Shown here piece by piece: positions 1 to 6,894 of a stretch of 11,613 nucleotides of DNA. The notes under the pieces were generated by a model, which saw nothing but the letters and a program-made list of their open reading frames with translations, made no database searches and was not told the origin of the DNA. This stretch comes from Solirubrobacterales bacterium. Its GTDB lineage: Bacteria > Actinomycetota > Thermoleophilia > Solirubrobacterales > 70-9. How positions within the stretch are numbered: the first letter of the stretch is position 1; each line of letters opens with the position of its first letter. The stretch lies in assembly GCA_013694825.1 (NCBI GenBank), contig JACDBR010000003.1, positions 1-11,613 on the forward strand, in the 5' to 3' direction. Both the position numbers and the translations under genes were made by a program.

Positions 1-335
1 GTGCGGGCGACCGAGCGCAGGTAGCCGGACCGGTAGCGGGCCTTCCCATCCTCACCCGGCAGCTTCGGCTCGACGCCGTTGTGGATGATCCCGAGCCGCA
101 CCGTGTTGAAGCCGTGGCGGCGCAGGAAGCGCATGTCGTCGGCACCGAAGCCGGCGGTCGCGGGCCGGTAGGAGCCGACCTTGTAGACCATGTTCCAGCC
201 GTGGAGAATGATGACGCGCCCGCGTTTGTCGGTGATCCAGCGGCCCTCGTGGGAGAGCGGGGCCCTTGGCGCGGCCTCCGCGGCGCCGCCAAGCGTCAAG
301 GCCAACACTGCCGCGAGCAAGAGGAGCCTGCGCAT
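1..335 (-). CDS. Secreted glycoside hydrolase family 5-like protein, N-terminal part (cut by window edge)
   Basis: The first 111 residues of a gene that leaves the window on the left. It begins with a clear Sec signal peptide: MRR, a run of Leu/Ala/Val to about residue 18, then Ala-rich small residues with likely cleavage after AEA near residue 22. The mature start reads GRWITDKRGRVIILHGWNM, followed by GFGADDMRFLRRHGFNTVRLGI near residues 63-84. An N-terminal beta-strand ending in HGWN/HGxN and a 'GFNTVRL' second strand are typical of GH5 enzymes, especially the endoglycosylceramidase-like branch that cleaves glycan from glycolipid or beta-glucosides. The catalytic glutamates lie outside the window, so substrate and activity cannot be judged. 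The ATG at 333-335 is chosen because the signal peptide begins there; no strong Shine-Dalgarno is seen. It lies 56 bp downstream of the HD-domain gene on the same strand. Family call is good, substrate unknown. Confidence 0.8.
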   Translation of the reverse strand, partial: MRRLLLLAAVLALTLGGAAEAAPRAPLSHEGRWITDKRGRVIILHGWNMVYKVGSYRPATAGFGADDMRFLRRHGFNTVRLGIIHNGVEPKLPGEDGKARYRSGYLRSVAR

Positions 336-391
336 CGCAATCGGCAGCCTAGGTCAGGGGCCGTGACGCGGCGCCGGTTCGTCGCGACGGG

Positions 392-1531
392 CTAGGCGGC
401 GCGTGCGGCGAAGTAGGCGGCGGAGTCGATCCCGCGATCGAAGCGCGACCAAACCTCGCCCTCGCGCAGCTCGCGCTCGATGCGGTCGAACGAGCCCAGC
501 GTCCCGCCGAGGTTGTCCATCATGTGGACGAGGGTCGCCTCGCGAGTCGCGGGGACGACCGGGGAGCCGTTCTCGAGCTTGCCGTGGTGGCTGAGGATGA
601 TGTGGAAGATCGCCTGCGCGAGCTCGGGATCGAAGCCTTCGATCGTCTCGACGGTTCGGCGCACGAGGTAGTAGCCAAGTGGGATCTCACCCTGCAGGCG
701 TCCGGCGTCGGTCAGGTCGATCGCGAGCGGGTCGTCGTTGTAGGCCTGGATCTTGCCAATGTCGTGAAGCAGCGCCCCGGTGACCGCGATCTCGCGGTCG
801 ACCCCGGAGAAGGCCGATGCCGCCGCGCTGACCGCCTGGGCGACCGACAGCGTGTGGTCGAGCAGCCCGTGGCGATATGCCTGGTGGTAGTACTTGGCCG
901 CCGGGGCCTCGCGGAACCGGAGCCAGATCTCCGAGCGCTCGCCGAAGACCCGCTCGAGCAGCGCGCGAAGCTGTGCGCTCTGGATCGTCGAGAGCAGGTC
1001 GCGCAGGTCGGCCTCGAGGCGCTCGAAGGGAACGTCGCCGGCGATCAGCAGGTCGTCGAGCTCGTACTCGCCCTCGCGAGCAGCTCGAATTCGGTCGACC
1101 TTGATCGCGGCTCCGAACTGTGGATGCACCGAGTACGCGCCCTCGACCCGCACGACCGTGCCGGGTGCGGCGCACTCGAAGCACTCGTCGACCGCCTCCC
1201 AGAGCTTGGCCTCGACGCTGCCGGTGCGATCGGCCAGCACGAGCTTCAGGTACTCGCCGCCGCTTCGCTTTGCCAGGCGCTGGCGGACCTTGACCGCCCA
1301 GCAACCGCTGACCCTGCCCTCGGAGAGAGACTCGATCAGCGTCGTCGGCACGGGTCCGACCACCGGCGTCGCCTGAATGCGCGACGTCGCCTCCTCCGTG
1401 GACGAGGCCGCCCCTACCTCCGGTGGGGCCTCCTCGACGGCTAGGCCGAGCGGCGCCTGCGAACGGGCGGCCCCGGCGGACGGCCCGCCTTCGAGCGGCG
1501 CGGGATCGGTGAAACTGGTCTGCTCGGTCAT
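392..1531 (-). CDS. OB-fold and HD-domain 3'-5' exoribonuclease, YhaM-like
   Basis: A 379-residue soluble protein. Residues 1-60 are Ala/Pro/Glu-rich and probably disordered. Residues about 70-150 form an OB-fold of the nucleic-acid-binding type (GGEYLKLVLADRTGSVEAKLW, then PGTVVRVEGAYS). Residues about 210-350 are an HD phosphohydrolase domain with the metal ligands visible: H226 in LLDHTLSV, H256-D257 in ALLHDIGK, H315-H316 in LSHHG and D339 in VHMMDN. OB plus HD in this order and spacing is the architecture of Bacillus YhaM, a 3'-5' exonuclease acting on RNA and single-stranded DNA in the cytoplasm. The YhaM assignment comes from this layout; activity is inferred. The ATG at 1529-1531 is preferred because conservation begins much later and the upstream extension is not protein-like. 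A GTG at 1622-1624 would add 31 residues, and an AGGAGGGG sequence near 1576-1583 has no good start codon at proper distance, so the start is uncertain. Confidence 0.85.
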   Translation of the reverse strand: MTEQTSFTDPAPLEGGPSAGAARSQAPLGLAVEEAPPEVGAASSTEEATSRIQATPVVGPVPTTLIESLSEGRVSGCWAVKVRQRLAKRSGGEYLKLVLADRTGSVEAKLWEAVDECFECAAPGTVVRVEGAYSVHPQFGAAIKVDRIRAAREGEYELDDLLIAGDVPFERLEADLRDLLSTIQSAQLRALLERVFGERSEIWLRFREAPAAKYYHQAYRHGLLDHTLSVAQAVSAAASAFSGVDREIAVTGALLHDIGKIQAYNDDPLAIDLTDAGRLQGEIPLGYYLVRRTVETIEGFDPELAQAIFHIILSHHGKLENGSPVVPATREATLVHMMDNLGGTLGSFDRIERELREGEVWSRFDRGIDSAAYFAARAA

Positions 1532-1660
1532 CTCTTCGGCAAGGTAAATGGAGGTTCGGACGATGCCTCGATCGCCCCTCCTCGGATAGGAAGTCGCGTT
1601 GAGCAGGTGATTCCTGACACTCACGCTCCGCCGTCGCCAGGGCCGAGCGCGGCGGCCCGC

Positions 1661-2659
1661 TCAGGTTGCCGGCGAGCCGCTCGGGCCGGCGGGCTTCTCT
1701 TCCTCGGCGCGGTCGTCCTCTTCTTGCTCATCCGGCGCGGAGACGATCGGTGCCCGCTTGGCCTCCGGGAGCTCGGTGCGCCCGCGCGCGACCGCCTCGC
1801 TGGGCGAGATGCCGCGGCGCTCGAGCTGGGCGTTGAGGACGAGTCCCAGCAGGATCGCGAGATTCGTGATCCAGATCCAGACCAAGAAGACGATCACGCC
1901 GCCAAGGCTTCCGTACGTGGAGTCGTAGGAGCTGAAGTTGACGACGTAGAGGGCGAAGCCGGCGGACGCGATCACCCACAGCACGACAGCTAGCAGCGCG
2001 CCCGGGACCATCCACAAGATGCCGCGGTGGATCACATCGGGGCTGAGGTAGTAGAGGAGGCCGAAGACGGTCGCGACGCCCAGTAGCAGGAACGGCCACT
2101 TGACAATCGACCAGATCGTGACCCCCGTGTCGCCGAGGCCGACCTGCGCTCCGATCGCCTCGGCGACCGGGCCACTGACCACCAGGCCGAGCAGGATCAC
2201 CGCCACCAGCACGAGCGTCACCACGGTGATCCCGATCTGGAGCGGCCGAGACTTCAGGAAGGGGCGCTCCTCCTCGGAGTCGTAGATCACGTTCGCTGCC
2301 CGCATGAAGGCACCGACGTAGCTCGAGGAGCTGTAGAGAGCGCCCAGCAGCCCGACCACGAGGGCCAGCCCCGCGGTGGCGCTGTTCTGCACCAGATCGC
2401 GGAGCGGCTCCTGAAAGGTCTCGACGGCCGAGCGCGGTCCCAGATCGCCGACGATGTCGAGCGTCGAGCTGACGGTCTCGGGGGTGCCGAGCAGCCCGAA
2501 CAGGCCGACCAAAACGATCAGTCCGGGGAAGATGGCAAGCACCGAGTAGTAGGTCAGCGCGGCTGCCCGGTCGGTCAGCTGCTTGTCCTGAAACTCGCGC
2601 AAGGAGGACTTGACCGCACCCCACCACAGGCGCGGCGTCAGTCGTTGCAAGGTGCCCAT
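1661..2659 (-). CDS. YihY/virulence factor BrkB family membrane protein
   Basis: A 332-residue inner-membrane protein with six predicted helices at about 34-58, 95-117, 141-163, 185-206, 216-240 and 250-275. Signature stretches of the family are the DRAAALTYYSVLAIFPGLIV segment in helix 1 and YGSLGGVIVFLVWIWITN in helix 6, followed by NAQLER. Length and helix count match the family, which was once mislabelled ribonuclease BN; its real function is unsettled (transport or envelope roles have been suggested). The last 50 residues form a charged, Glu/Asp-rich cytoplasmic tail. The ATG at 2657-2659 fits the family N-terminus, with a short amphipathic stretch before helix 1. There is no recognisable Shine-Dalgarno, and an inverted repeat ends only 6 bp upstream. 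It follows the aldehyde dehydrogenase gene by 124 bp and precedes the YhaM-like gene by about 130 bp, all on one strand. Confidence 0.92.
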   Translation of the reverse strand: MGTLQRLTPRLWWGAVKSSLREFQDKQLTDRAAALTYYSVLAIFPGLIVLVGLFGLLGTPETVSSTLDIVGDLGPRSAVETFQEPLRDLVQNSATAGLALVVGLLGALYSSSSYVGAFMRAANVIYDSEEERPFLKSRPLQIGITVVTLVLVAVILLGLVVSGPVAEAIGAQVGLGDTGVTIWSIVKWPFLLLGVATVFGLLYYLSPDVIHRGILWMVPGALLAVVLWVIASAGFALYVVNFSSYDSTYGSLGGVIVFLVWIWITNLAILLGLVLNAQLERRGISPSEAVARGRTELPEAKRAPIVSAPDEQEEDDRAEEEKPAGPSGSPAT

Positions 2660-2665
2660 GACCGA

Positions 2666-2696
2666 GGCGTTACCCGAGTTGGCGAGCCGTAACGCC
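2666..2696. repeat. Inverted repeat upstream of the YihY/BrkB gene
   Basis: GGCGTTAC at 2666-2673 is repeated exactly in inverted form as GTAACGCC at 2689-2696, with a 15-base centre. The arms are 8 bp without mismatch. The near arm ends 6 bp before the ATG of the membrane-protein gene on the minus strand. It could be an operator, or an mRNA hairpin that would cover the translation start, which lacks a Shine-Dalgarno. No T-run follows on either strand, so an intrinsic terminator for the upstream aldehyde dehydrogenase is unlikely. Two perfect GC-only 14-bp palindromes lie further upstream (2716-2729 and 2787-2800), but such sequences arise easily at this base composition. Confidence 0.45.
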
Positions 2697-2783
2697 CGCA
2701 GGAGCTAGCGCTCAGCGCGGCGCGCCGCGGCGACTTACCACTGTCGCTGGCGGTAGGTCCTCGAGAAGCGTCGTCGTCGAGCC

Positions 2784-4331
2784 TCAGCGGCGCGCGCCGC
2801 GGCCGTAGAGCGCGCGGATCATCAGCTCGGTGAGCTTCGTGTTCCGCTTCGAGTACGGCATGTAGTAGAGCTCGCGATCGAGACCGAAGCGGGTCACGAC
2901 GAGGTTCTGGCGCTGGCAGTACTTCTGGATCCCGATCCGCCCGTGGCGCGCGCCGACGCCCGACTGCTTCATGCCGCCGATCGGGATCTCCATCGCGAAG
3001 TAGTTGACGAGCGAGTCGTTGACCACGCAGGCGCCTGACTCGAGCCGGCGGGCGACCCGCTCGGCGTGGGCGTGGTCGCCGCCGAAGACGCTCGAGTCGA
3101 GCCCGTACTCCGAGTCGTTGGCCAGGCGCACCGCCTCGTCCTCGTCGGCGACGCGCATGATCGGCAGGGTCGGGCCGAAGGTCTCCTCTCGCATCACCTT
3201 CATCGAGTGGTCGACGCCGGTCAGGACTGTCGGGGCGTAGAACTGCCCCGGGCCCTCGCCCCGCAGGCCGCCCGCCTCGAGCTTGGCGCCCTTGTCGACG
3301 GCGTCGCGAACGTGCTCGTCGAGGATGTCGAGCTGATCGGAGGTGGTCATCGCGCCGACGTCGACGGTGCCGCCGGTGCCGGGAACGCCCTGTCGGAGCT
3401 CGCGGACCTTCTCGACCACCTTGGCGACGAACGGCTCGTAGGCGTCGGCCTCGACGTAGACCCGCTCGACCGAGATGCAGGTCTGACCGGAGTTCTGGAA
3501 GGCGCCGAAGACGGCGGCGTTGGCGGCGCGCTCGAGGTTGGCGTCGCGCAGCACGATCATCGGGTCGTTGCCGCCCAGCTCCAGGGTCAGCGGCAGTAGC
3601 CGCGTGGCGCCCTGCTCGGCCAGCCGCTTGCCGACCTCGGTCGAGCCGGTGAAGTGGAGCATGTCCACCGCGTCCACCAATGCCCCGCCGACCTCGCCGC
3701 CGCCGCCGTTGGCGACCGCGAAGACGTCGTCGGGGACACCGACCTCTCGCATCCCCTCGGCCATCAGCATCGAGCTCAGCGGAGTCGCCGAGGCCGGCTT
3801 GAGGATCACGGTGTTGCCGGCCATCAGGGCGGGGATCGCATCGCCGAAGTTGTTGACCAGCGGGTAGTTCCAGGGCCCGATCACGCCGACAACGCCGTAG
3901 GGGACGTAGCGATTGATGACCTTGCGGCCCGCCAGCATCGGCGAGTGCGGGCGCTCGCGCTCGTCGGCGAGCCACTTCGGCGCCCGCTTGGCCCAGAAGC
4001 CAAGCGCGTCAGCGCAGTAGAAGAGCTCGAGCTGGGCGTCGTCGTAGGTCTTGCCCGACTCGCGGCATAGCGTCTCGATGACCCGCTTTCGATTGGCGAC
4101 GATCCAGGCGCGCATGTCGCGCATCAGATCGCCGCGCGCCTTGTAGCCGAGCGCCTGCCAGCCGGGCTGGGCGGCGCGAGCGCGCTCGACCAAGCGGGCG
4201 ACGCCGTCGCGGTCGAGCACGGGCACCGAGCTGATCGTCCTCCCCGTGGCGGGCTCGGTGACCTCGAGGGTCTTCGCGGCGCTGGCGCCATTGACGCTGC
4301 TCTGGGACGGCTGCTGCTCGGTCGAAGTCAC
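2784..4331 (-). CDS. NAD(P)+-dependent aldehyde dehydrogenase, succinate-semialdehyde dehydrogenase (GabD2)-like
   Basis: A complete 515-residue ALDH-superfamily enzyme that oxidises an aldehyde to the acid in the cytoplasm. All key elements are visible: N155 in GPWNYP, cofactor-binding K178 in VILKPAS, FTGSTEVG at 227-234 for the Rossmann fold, general base E251 in LELGGNDP, the nucleophile C285 in NSGQTCIS, and EETFGP and GMKQSGVG near the C-terminus. Length and the 'PGCLVR'-less, SSADH-like C-terminal tail resemble the mycobacterial GabD2 group, but the natural aldehyde cannot be read from sequence. The start is taken as GTG at 4329-4331 (protein begins TSTEQQ), 20 residues before the usual family beginning at TLEVTEPATG. 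The frame happens to stay open far upstream, but that part is antisense to other remnants and is not ALDH. A 269-bp region upstream carries divergent regulatory sequence. Confidence 0.93.
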   Translation of the reverse strand: MTSTEQQPSQSSVNGASAAKTLEVTEPATGRTISSVPVLDRDGVARLVERARAAQPGWQALGYKARGDLMRDMRAWIVANRKRVIETLCRESGKTYDDAQLELFYCADALGFWAKRAPKWLADERERPHSPMLAGRKVINRYVPYGVVGVIGPWNYPLVNNFGDAIPALMAGNTVILKPASATPLSSMLMAEGMREVGVPDDVFAVANGGGGEVGGALVDAVDMLHFTGSTEVGKRLAEQGATRLLPLTLELGGNDPMIVLRDANLERAANAAVFGAFQNSGQTCISVERVYVEADAYEPFVAKVVEKVRELRQGVPGTGGTVDVGAMTTSDQLDILDEHVRDAVDKGAKLEAGGLRGEGPGQFYAPTVLTGVDHSMKVMREETFGPTLPIMRVADEDEAVRLANDSEYGLDSSVFGGDHAHAERVARRLESGACVVNDSLVNYFAMEIPIGGMKQSGVGARHGRIGIQKYCQRQNLVVTRFGLDRELYYMPYSKRNTKLTELMIRALYGRGARR

Positions 4332-4527
4332 CGTGTCTCGCTTTCGTCGGCCCGGTCGGTCGGGAGCAGGCCAACTTCGCCTGTGTCTGGTCGCGCGAAC
4401 CCAGAACCGGGTCGCGGCGTCCAAGTTTGACTGACGAGCGCTGATCGCGCGCAGGGCCTTGTCCAGTCCCGGGCGACGGGACGCCGCGCCTCGCGCGACC
4501 CAGCATCGACCATTCGTCCGGGTTGCC

Positions 4528-4555
4528 TTGTCCGAGGCGTCTCCGGGTTTAGGTT
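4528..4555 (+). promoter_or_regulatory. Possible sigma-70-type promoter in the 4332-4600 divergent intergenic region
   Basis: TTGTCC at 4528-4533, a 16-bp spacer and TAGGTT at 4550-4555 resemble -35 and -10 elements. Transcription would start near 4562. An AAAGGGGG ribosome binding site at 4588-4595 stands 5 bases before the ATG at 4601, which makes this a coherent expression signal for the remnant gene that follows. The rest of the 269-bp gap between this and the aldehyde dehydrogenase start at 4331 shows no coding sequence. I see no convincing promoter for the dehydrogenase, although it must lie there unless transcription comes from further upstream. Confidence 0.35.
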
Positions 4556-4600
4556 GAGGGCGTCGACGGACCCCGGAGAAGGGGTCGAAAGGGGGTCGGC

Positions 4601-4820
4601 ATGGCAACTCAGCCGACTTTCGGGAAGCGTCGATCCAGCCCGGGTACCGCCATTGACGGCGGCTTGGGCGCGAGCCTCGGAAGGAGATGCCGCGATCCGC
4701 TTCACTGCGTGATCCCGCCCTACGTGCTGCGCAACATCGTCGAGCGCGGCGACGAGGCCCAGCGGGCCTGGGCGGCGGCGGCACTCGAGCGTGACGGCCG
4801 GATTCGTTTCGCCCGGATGG
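4601..4820 (+). pseudogene. N-terminal fragment of an M4 (thermolysin-family) metallopeptidase
   Basis: In the frame of the ATG at 4601, which has a good ribosome binding site, the product contains CRDPLHCVIPPYVLRNIVER followed by GDEAQRAWAAAALERDGRIRFAR. A CxxIPPYLL-type motif, then a helix with 'GD…A…tLe.D…R', is the conserved beginning of the short propeptide in protealysin-like and actinobacterial M4 metallopeptidases. Nothing after about 4815 resembles the peptidase: the catalytic HExxH domain is absent, and the frame becomes a shadow of the DUF1801 remnant. The 28 residues before the motif are not recognised and may be a native extension or another junction. Dead as a protease. The identification rests on about 40 residues, so it is moderate. 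Confidence 0.5.
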
Positions 4821-5132
4821 AGAACCGCAGACCCCGCGGTCGAGGAGACGACCAAGCGCAGGGTACAGCCGTACTTCGTGCTCGAGGGCAACATCTGCGC
4901 TCTGCTCGCCGCAAAGGACCACGTCAACGTCTTTCTCTACGACGGCGGCATCGTCCCCGACCCCGAGGGCATCATCACCGCCGGGCACGACAACCAGACC
5001 GCACGCACGGTCGCCATCCGTGAAGGCGAGTCGATCAACGAATCCGCCCTGACGACGATGTTCGCCCAGATCGTCGCCGACAACCGCGCCGGCGGCTGGC
5101 GCAAGATCAAGGCGGCTCGGGAGGGGACCTGA
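4791..5132 (+). pseudogene. DUF1801 (YdhG-like) domain protein lacking its N-terminus
   Basis: The frame ending at 5132 encodes VQPYFVLEGNICALLAAKDH, then VNVFLYDGGIVPDPEGIITA, then GHDNQTARTVAIREGE and NNRAGGWRKIK-type residues at the end. This is the characteristic core and C-terminus of DUF1801 proteins: 'GNIc.l…KdHVnl.fy.Ga.l.DP.G', then a helix ending in RAGGWRK. About 40 family residues normally precede this and are missing; the segment before DPAVEETTKR does not match the family. The nearest start is GTG at 4791 with no ribosome binding site, inside the peptidase fragment and in a different frame. It therefore looks like the product of a deletion or recombination that joined two broken genes. 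The function of DUF1801 is unknown. A short expressed product cannot be excluded. Confidence 0.65.
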
Positions 5133-5164
5133 GTCGAACCCCCAAGCTTTGGCCGTGTCGTTCC

Positions 5165-5561
5165 GGAGCCGTGAAGCAGCAGGACGCCCAAGACCAGCAA
5201 GAAGAGGAAGCCGGGGCCGAGCACGTATTGCGAGAGCGGCGTGAGCAGGCAGGCGCCGAGTACCGGACCCATGACCGCGAGCCACCGGGGCAGCAGCGCC
5301 CTCGCTCGTAGCGCTGCTGCGGCCGTCGCGAGCGTCAGCAGCCCGATCCCGACTCCGGCTCCGTTGTACCCAAGCACGTAGGAGATGTCGAACAGCGCCT
5401 GCGCGAGCGGTTCGGTCAGCTCTCCATTTCCCCGCACTGAGCGCGGCCGCCATGTTGATCGTCTCTGCGCCGATCCCGCTCGCCATGCCAACGAGGGCCC
5501 CGCCAAAGGCGAGGTTCCCGCCGCGCAGGGCCTCGAGCGGACAGGCCTCCGCCATCCGCAC
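5165..5561 (-). pseudogene. Frameshifted small membrane protein
   Basis: Two minus-strand frames together make one hydrophobic protein. The first, from the GTG at 5559-5561 (or ATG at 5553-5555), reads GGNLAFGGALVGMASGIGAE then TINMAAALSAG. The second continues NGELTEPLAQALFDISYVLG, YNGAGVGIGLLTLATAAAAL, LLPRWLAVMGPVLGACLLTP and ends in GPGFLFLLVLGVLLLHG. One base too many in the GGGGAAA run near 5430-5437 separates the halves. The joined product would have about four transmembrane helices and resembles small DUF4386-like membrane proteins of actinobacteria; the family name is tentative. The second frame has no stop until deep inside the antisense of the DUF1801 remnant, so the natural 3' end also seems lost. 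A homopolymer sequencing error could explain the shift but not the missing end. Confidence 0.6.
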
Positions 5562-5664
5562 ACCGTGGCTCGGCTCGGCGCCGACAGCTACGGATTCGTT
5601 GCGGATTGGCTTGACCGGCTCGCCGACGAGCTAGAGCGGGAAGCCGGCTAGTCCAGCTCATTCA

Positions 5665-6303
5665 TCAGGTGCCGGCGGGACTGTCGAGCCCGAGCACGCC
5701 CGCGGCCGCGCGGGCTGCCAGTAGCTCGTCGTGCGGTGCTTGCCCGGCGAGCGCGATCACGGCGCCCTCGAGCGCTCCCACGAACGCCAGCGCAACCGCC
5801 TTGGCGGGCGGGCCGGGGGGAATCGACCCGTCTCTGCGGCCTGCGTTGATCAGGCGGGCGCAGCGCTTGACCAATGTCTTGGAAATCCGCTCGACCTCAC
5901 GCCCGACCGGATGGTCCTGACCGCTGAACTCGAGCCTGAGCGCCATCGCGACGCTGGCAACGTCTCGGCGGCAATAAATGGCGTGACCCCGCGCCAGCGC
6001 GATCAGCGCAGCGACCGGGCCGGGCTGTTGGTCGACCAGCCCACCCACCTCGCGCCACCAGGTCTCGTCGACCCACTCGACCACCGCCAGGGCCAAGTCC
6101 TTCTTGCCGGTGAACTGGTGATACAGGGCGCCGCGCGTGTAGCCCGCGTCGCGCGCCACCTGCTCGAGCACCAGGTTGCCGTAGCCGTAGCGTGAGAGGC
6201 CTCGCGCAGCCGACTGGAGCAACGCGGTCCGCGTGCGGGCGCTCCGCTCAGCCTGGGTTGAGCGGCGGCGACTTCCCGAGGCCTGGATCGTCGACGGGCT
6301 CAT
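5665..6303 (-). CDS. TetR-family transcriptional repressor
   Basis: A 212-residue regulator. After a basic N-terminal arm (SRRRSTQAERSARTR) comes the TetR DNA-binding domain. The helix-turn-helix lies at about residues 44-64 (VLEQVARDAGYTRGALYHQF), followed by the family-typical GKKDLALAVVE. The C-terminal 140 residues are the helical ligand-binding and dimerisation domain, whose ligand cannot be predicted. The ATG at 6301-6303 is chosen; GTG at 6316-6318 and ATG at 6322-6324 in the same frame would add short tails that run into the operator. It is transcribed away from the membrane-protein cluster beginning at 6448. A palindrome 19-34 bp upstream of the start suggests autorepression and control of the divergent genes. 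Its 3' end lies next to a patch of broken genes, but the gene itself looks intact. Confidence 0.92.
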   Translation of the reverse strand: MSPSTIQASGSRRRSTQAERSARTRTALLQSAARGLSRYGYGNLVLEQVARDAGYTRGALYHQFTGKKDLALAVVEWVDETWWREVGGLVDQQPGPVAALIALARGHAIYCRRDVASVAMALRLEFSGQDHPVGREVERISKTLVKRCARLINAGRRDGSIPPGPPAKAVALAFVGALEGAVIALAGQAPHDELLAARAAAGVLGLDSPAGT

Positions 6304-6321
6304 CGATGGCGCATTCACGTA

Positions 6322-6337
6322 CATACACGTCTGTATG
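6322..6337. promoter_or_regulatory. Probable TetR operator palindrome
   Basis: CATACA (6322-6327), CGTC, TGTATG (6332-6337) is a perfect inverted repeat with 6-bp arms, in the 144-bp gap between the repressor and its divergent neighbour. AT-containing arms stand out in this GC-rich DNA. The half-site matches the TACATACA/TGTATGTA type used by AcrR and relatives. The sequence TATGCT at 6334-6339 (plus) and TAGCAT at 6337-6342 (minus) could serve as -10 elements on either strand, so a bound dimer would block both directions. Which genes it controls is inference from position. Confidence 0.6.
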
Positions 6338-6447
6338 CTAGCGTGTCGGGTCCCCGTGTGTACAACCACACCCCAGTCCTCCTCACGATCTCTCCCTCAG
6401 GCGGACCGTTGCGCGCAAGCCGCGCGATCCGCTGATCGCGGCCCCGG

Positions 6448-6894
6448 GTGCCGGACGTGAGCGCGGGCGCCGCGCAGGCGTGGTTCGTCGCGGGCACGAT
6501 CCCGTTAATCCTCGCTGGTGGCTTGCACGTGATCTTGGCGCTGGCCGACACGGTCCGCCCCAGATACTTCGCTCCGAGAGACCGGTCGGTCATGCCAGCG
6601 TTGGAGGCCGCCCGTATCCGGTTCGGAGGCAACGCGGCACCGTCGATGTGGAGAGCTTGGCTCGGCTTCAACATCAGCCACGGCCTCGGCGTCTTCACCG
6701 TCGGGCTGCTCTGCCTGCTGATCGCCACCCACGACTTCGAGCTGGTCGAGCGAATCGACGCCATCCGACCGCTCACGATCGTCTTCTCCGCCGCCTACCT
6801 CGCCCTCTCGCTGCGTTTCTGGTTCTACGGACCAGTGATCATCACCGGCATCGCCACAGGATGCTTCACCGTCGCCGCTGTGCTCTCGGCATGA
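6448..6894 (+). CDS. Small four-helix membrane protein, LIC_13387-like
   Basis: A 148-residue integral membrane protein with helices at about 11-32, 72-93, 108-126 and 128-147. Conserved-looking features are the loop RPRYFAPRDRSVMPALEAAR between helices 1 and 2, MWRAWLGFNISHGLG entering helix 2, and the aromatic LRFWFYGP between helices 3 and 4. This pattern, a 'W.aw.GfN.SHslG' motif in a four-helix protein, matches a widespread uncharacterised family; I know no biochemical role. The start is GTG at 6448 or GTG at 6457, and neither has a clear ribosome binding site. Its position, divergent from the TetR gene across the operator, makes it the likely regulatory target. Its stop overlaps the start of the DUF2867 remnant (ATGA at 6891-6894), so the two were translationally coupled. 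Confidence 0.75.
   Translation: MPDVSAGAAQAWFVAGTIPLILAGGLHVILALADTVRPRYFAPRDRSVMPALEAARIRFGGNAAPSMWRAWLGFNISHGLGVFTVGLLCLLIATHDFELVERIDAIRPLTIVFSAAYLALSLRFWFYGPVIITGIATGCFTVAAVLSA

Noticed and set aside
524..1444. Long plus-strand frame opposite the HD-domain gene, and similar frames opposite the aldehyde dehydrogenase, alcohol dehydrogenase and primase-polymerase
   Set aside because: They mirror real genes on the other strand, have shadow-type composition and show no domain or motif of their own.
2716..2800. Two 14-bp GC-only palindromes (2716-2729 and 2787-2800) as a terminator
   Set aside because: They have no T-run on either strand, one lies inside the coding end of the aldehyde dehydrogenase, and such palindromes are frequent at this GC content.
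5110..5160. tRNA-like 3' end (GGGGGTTCGACT on the minus strand) as a possible attachment site
   Set aside because: The T-stem does not pair, and no acceptor or anticodon arm is found nearby. Part of it is the end of the DUF1801 coding sequence.
4332..5561. A 925-residue minus-strand frame covering the aldehyde dehydrogenase and 1.2 kb upstream
   Set aside because: Only the last 515 residues are aldehyde dehydrogenase and only the first 45 belong to the membrane-protein remnant. The middle is Arg/Pro/Ser-rich antisense of plus-strand remnants, open by chance in GC-rich DNA.
6356..6371. GTGTG-N6-CACAC inverted repeat as a second operator
   Set aside because: The arms are only 5 bp, do not resemble the CATACA half-site and do not extend, so chance is the simpler explanation.
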